From positions 70,281 through 134,280 of the forward strand of contig QKYT01000109.1 in assembly GCA_003550305.1 (NCBI GenBank): a stretch of DNA of 64,000 nt, read 5' to 3'. Below, one piece after another: positions 62,116 through 64,000 of the stretch. A program made the position numbers and the translations under genes. How positions within the stretch are numbered: position 1 is the first letter of the stretch; every line of letters begins with the position of its first letter. This DNA is from Glomus cerebriforme. Its lineage: Eukaryota; Glomeromycota; Glomeromycetes; Glomerales; Glomeraceae. Below the pieces are notes generated by a model, which was given only the letters and a program-made list of their open reading frames with translations, was not told the DNA's origin and ran no database searches.

Positions 62116-63975
62116 TTAATCTAATTCTGATCTAGGCGATTGCGTTACACTTCCACTAGCACTTTGTTCGGATTTTCGCCTCTCTCTTATGTTATCTGAG
62201 TGCGACGACGTTGTAGGTGAGGCATCGTCTCTTCCAGGTGTAGGAGGTGAAGTCTTAGGTCGTTTAATATTAGATTCTTCCCGATTATCAATATCATTTT
62301 CTCCAATTTTTGGTGATGGTGAATAGGATCTTTTTTGTCCAGTAGATGATGATGTTCCACTTTCGTTCATACTAACCAAATCTGCAGGTGTATCATCATA
62401 ATCTTCATCAACTTGACGTGTAGCATTGGTTCTTAGTGCTGGTAATATTTTGTGTTCATTATCATGAGGACTAGATGGACTATTTGATTGATTATTATCT
62501 AAAATACGGGGTAAAGTTGTAGACTCACTAGGAGAATGTTGTTGTTGCTGTTGTTCCTCTTGGTATGCAATTTTAGGAAGTTCTAATCTCGTCATTTCTG
62601 AAGGTCCTCGATTAGAATGTTGATCGGTTGAAGATTTGCGTTGATTTTCACTACTAGGAATGCTTGAAACTGGACTATGATTATCATTTCCGTAATGGTT
62701 TTCTCTAACGGGAGATTCTAAGCTTACTGTAGATGGACGTTGTTGCTGTGAAGGTCCTTCAGGAGCAGCTTTAATCTCTGGTAAAATAGGAGGAGGGGAT
62801 GAACGACGTCTATGAGTATGATCATCTTGACGATAGGCAGCAAATGGGGACATTCCTTTATCTTCAACTGAGCCACCATCAACATGAATTCTATGATCAT
62901 GGTCAATTTGATGTGGAGCATTTAAGATAGAAACTCTTGAACCATGATCAAGACTATTAGAAACAGGAGATTCTTCAGGTTTAGATGTAGATTCTCGATA
63001 TTCAAGGTGAGAAAGATGTGAAGAATGAGATTCATGATTTGATGATAATTGTTCCGATGAATGTTTAATCTTGCTATGATCATACATATCAGGATCACGA
63101 CGATCAACGATCGGAGGAGTGTGGTGAGAAATTTCATGATGAGGTTGTTGATGATAGCCTGAGTGTTGTGAGTTACTATGTTCACTTGCTGCCATTCTTG
63201 GCGAAGAAGGATAAGTAGGACGCAATGTAGGAGAATATCTTGAACGTCTTTCATCTATTTGAGGAAGAGTTGGAGGTGGTGATGGACGTTTATCTGAACG
63301 TGGTTGTTGAGATTGATGAGGAGCTAAAGATCTTGGGTCAGTTGGAGACATAAGTGAATTATTGATAGGATGTTGATTTGGAGGAGTAGGTGGTCTTGGT
63401 TCACGAAGATGAGATGGTGGTTGAGGAGCATAAGATCCAGAGGGACCAGGACTTCTTCTTGACATTGACATTGGAGCTGACATAGGAGGTAGATCACCTC
63501 TTTGCATTGGCATGTCACTTCTTGACATTGGAGGTAAGTCACGATGAGTACTATCTCCATGATGAAGAGTTGATAATGTAATAGGAATTGGTGGATGGTT
63601 TTGCCTATTATCATGTCTGCTTCCATACGTTGGCATACCAGGAGGTCCTGGTGGTCCAGGAGTTGGTTGAGCAAAAGTTGGAGGATTACCAAGCATTGGT
63701 GGTCCATTTAATTGTTGATAAGATTGAGGATTAACATCTTGAGGAATTGGTGCGGTAGTTTGACCTCCTTGAACTTGTTGAGTTCTTAACATTTGCAACC
63801 TTTGCTTTATATGAGGGTTTGCAGGATCCAACTCAGCAGCGCGTTGATAAGCATCTAACGCGTCATTAATTTGGTTGTTACAAGATTCATATAGTGTGCC
63901 AAGATCATACCAAACTTCACTAATAAATGGATTTAAACGAATTGCTCTACTATAAGCATCCAAAGCATCCCGAAA
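62116..63975 (-). CDS. SSN6: SSN6/CYC8-like TPR corepressor, 3' part
   Basis: The last exon, 619 codons in phase 0 after an acceptor at 63976; the earlier exons lie beyond the window. It opens inside a TPR array: FRDALDAYSRAIRLNPFISE, VWYDLGTLYESC and ALDAYQRAAELDPANPHIKQ, the wording of the final TPRs of Cyc8/Ssn6. About 540 low-complexity residues follow, rich in Pro, Gln, Ser and His. With Tup1, Cyc8 forms a general corepressor recruited by DNA-binding factors and interacting with histone tails and deacetylases. The TPRs bind Tup1 and the DNA-bound factors; the tail here is probably disordered. The TTG at 63963 is not a start. Confidence 0.88.
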   Translation of the reverse strand, partial: FRDALDAYSRAIRLNPFISEVWYDLGTLYESCNNQINDALDAYQRAAELDPANPHIKQRLQMLRTQQVQGGQTTAPIPQDVNPQSYQQLNGPPMLGNPPTFAQPTPGPPGPPGMPTYGSRHDNRQNHPPIPITLSTLHHGDSTHRDLPPMSRSDMPMQRGDLPPMSAPMSMSRRSPGPSGSYAPQPPSHLREPRPPTPPNQHPINNSLMSPTDPRSLAPHQSQQPRSDKRPSPPPTLPQIDERRSRYSPTLRPTYPSSPRMAASEHSNSQHSGYHQQPHHEISHHTPPIVDRRDPDMYDHSKIKHSSEQLSSNHESHSSHLSHLEYRESTSKPEESPVSNSLDHGSRVSILNAPHQIDHDHRIHVDGGSVEDKGMSPFAAYRQDDHTHRRRSSPPPILPEIKAAPEGPSQQQRPSTVSLESPVRENHYGNDNHSPVSSIPSSENQRKSSTDQHSNRGPSEMTRLELPKIAYQEEQQQQQHSPSESTTLPRILDNNQSNSPSSPHDNEHKILPALRTNATRQVDEDYDDTPADLVSMNESGTSSSTGQKRSYSPSPKIGENDIDNREESNIKRPKTSPPTPGRDDASPTTSSHSDNIRERRKSEQSASGSVTQSPRSELD

Positions 63976-64000
63976 CTATTTGAGCAAACATGATCTTAGT

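Noticed and set aside
63961..63963. TTG at 63963 as start of the SSN6-like protein
   Set aside because: The TPR pattern runs on upstream through FRDAL to an acceptor at 63976, so the gene continues beyond the window.

Overview
The window reads as nuclear DNA of an AT-rich, intron-rich fungus, most likely an early-diverging lineage such as an arbuscular mycorrhizal (Rhizophagus-like) fungus. The evidence is fungal-type gene content (URA3-type OMP decarboxylase, Ssn6, Nic96, Ime2-like kinase, Syn8-type SNARE), many short introns of about 60-110 nt, intergenic DNA full of A/T runs, an F-box/LRR gene, and one intron with a minor-spliceosome (U12-type) signature. One ambiguous base (27316) shows a draft assembly. 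The taxon is inferred from style and gene content, not from a marker gene. No CRISPR, operon, rRNA or tRNA was seen.

Layout. 1-6487 is accessory DNA: two diverged copies of a unit of about 1.4 kb, each carrying a tiny arginine-rich ORF, and a foldback element with 63-bp arms. From 6488 on there are 19 protein genes, most rebuilt exon by exon with reading phase kept across every junction: SEN1-like helicase (+), NIC96/NUP93 (+), URA3 (-), HECT ubiquitin ligase (+), RCK/Ime2-like kinase (+), EB1 (+), DPM2 (+), RXT2-like (-), Tra2-like splicing factor (+), a nuclear protein with an ASX/DEUBAD-like region (+), an HMG-box-like protein (-), F-box protein (+), DBP8/DDX49 helicase (+), Syn8-type SNARE (-), SET/NAP histone chaperone (+), ARP2 (-), TMEM115-like (+), FYVE-armadillo protein (-), and the 3' part of an SSN6/CYC8 gene (-) that leaves the window at 64000.

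The genes are mostly conserved single-copy housekeeping functions: transcription and RNA (SEN1, Tra2, DBP8, RXT2, SSN6, SET), nuclear pore, pyrimidine synthesis, ubiquitin transfer, microtubule and actin control, and Golgi/ER/endosome functions. They form no pathway cluster. Four pairs are divergent with short shared spacers of 229-404 bp (URA3/HECT, RXT2/Tra2, SNARE/SET, ARP2/TMEM115). The most gene-poor stretches (1-6.4, 49.7-52.7 and 59.7-62.1 kb) hold the foldbacks and repeat motifs.

Points for a second look: the duplicated micro-ORF family, with synonymous-only change at its C-terminal end; foldback elements whose centres carry CACGTG; a U12-like intron in NIC96; a GC-AG intron in SEN1; microexons of 17 and 19 nt in the FYVE-ARM gene; and a coding first exon of DPM2 that consists of the start codon alone.
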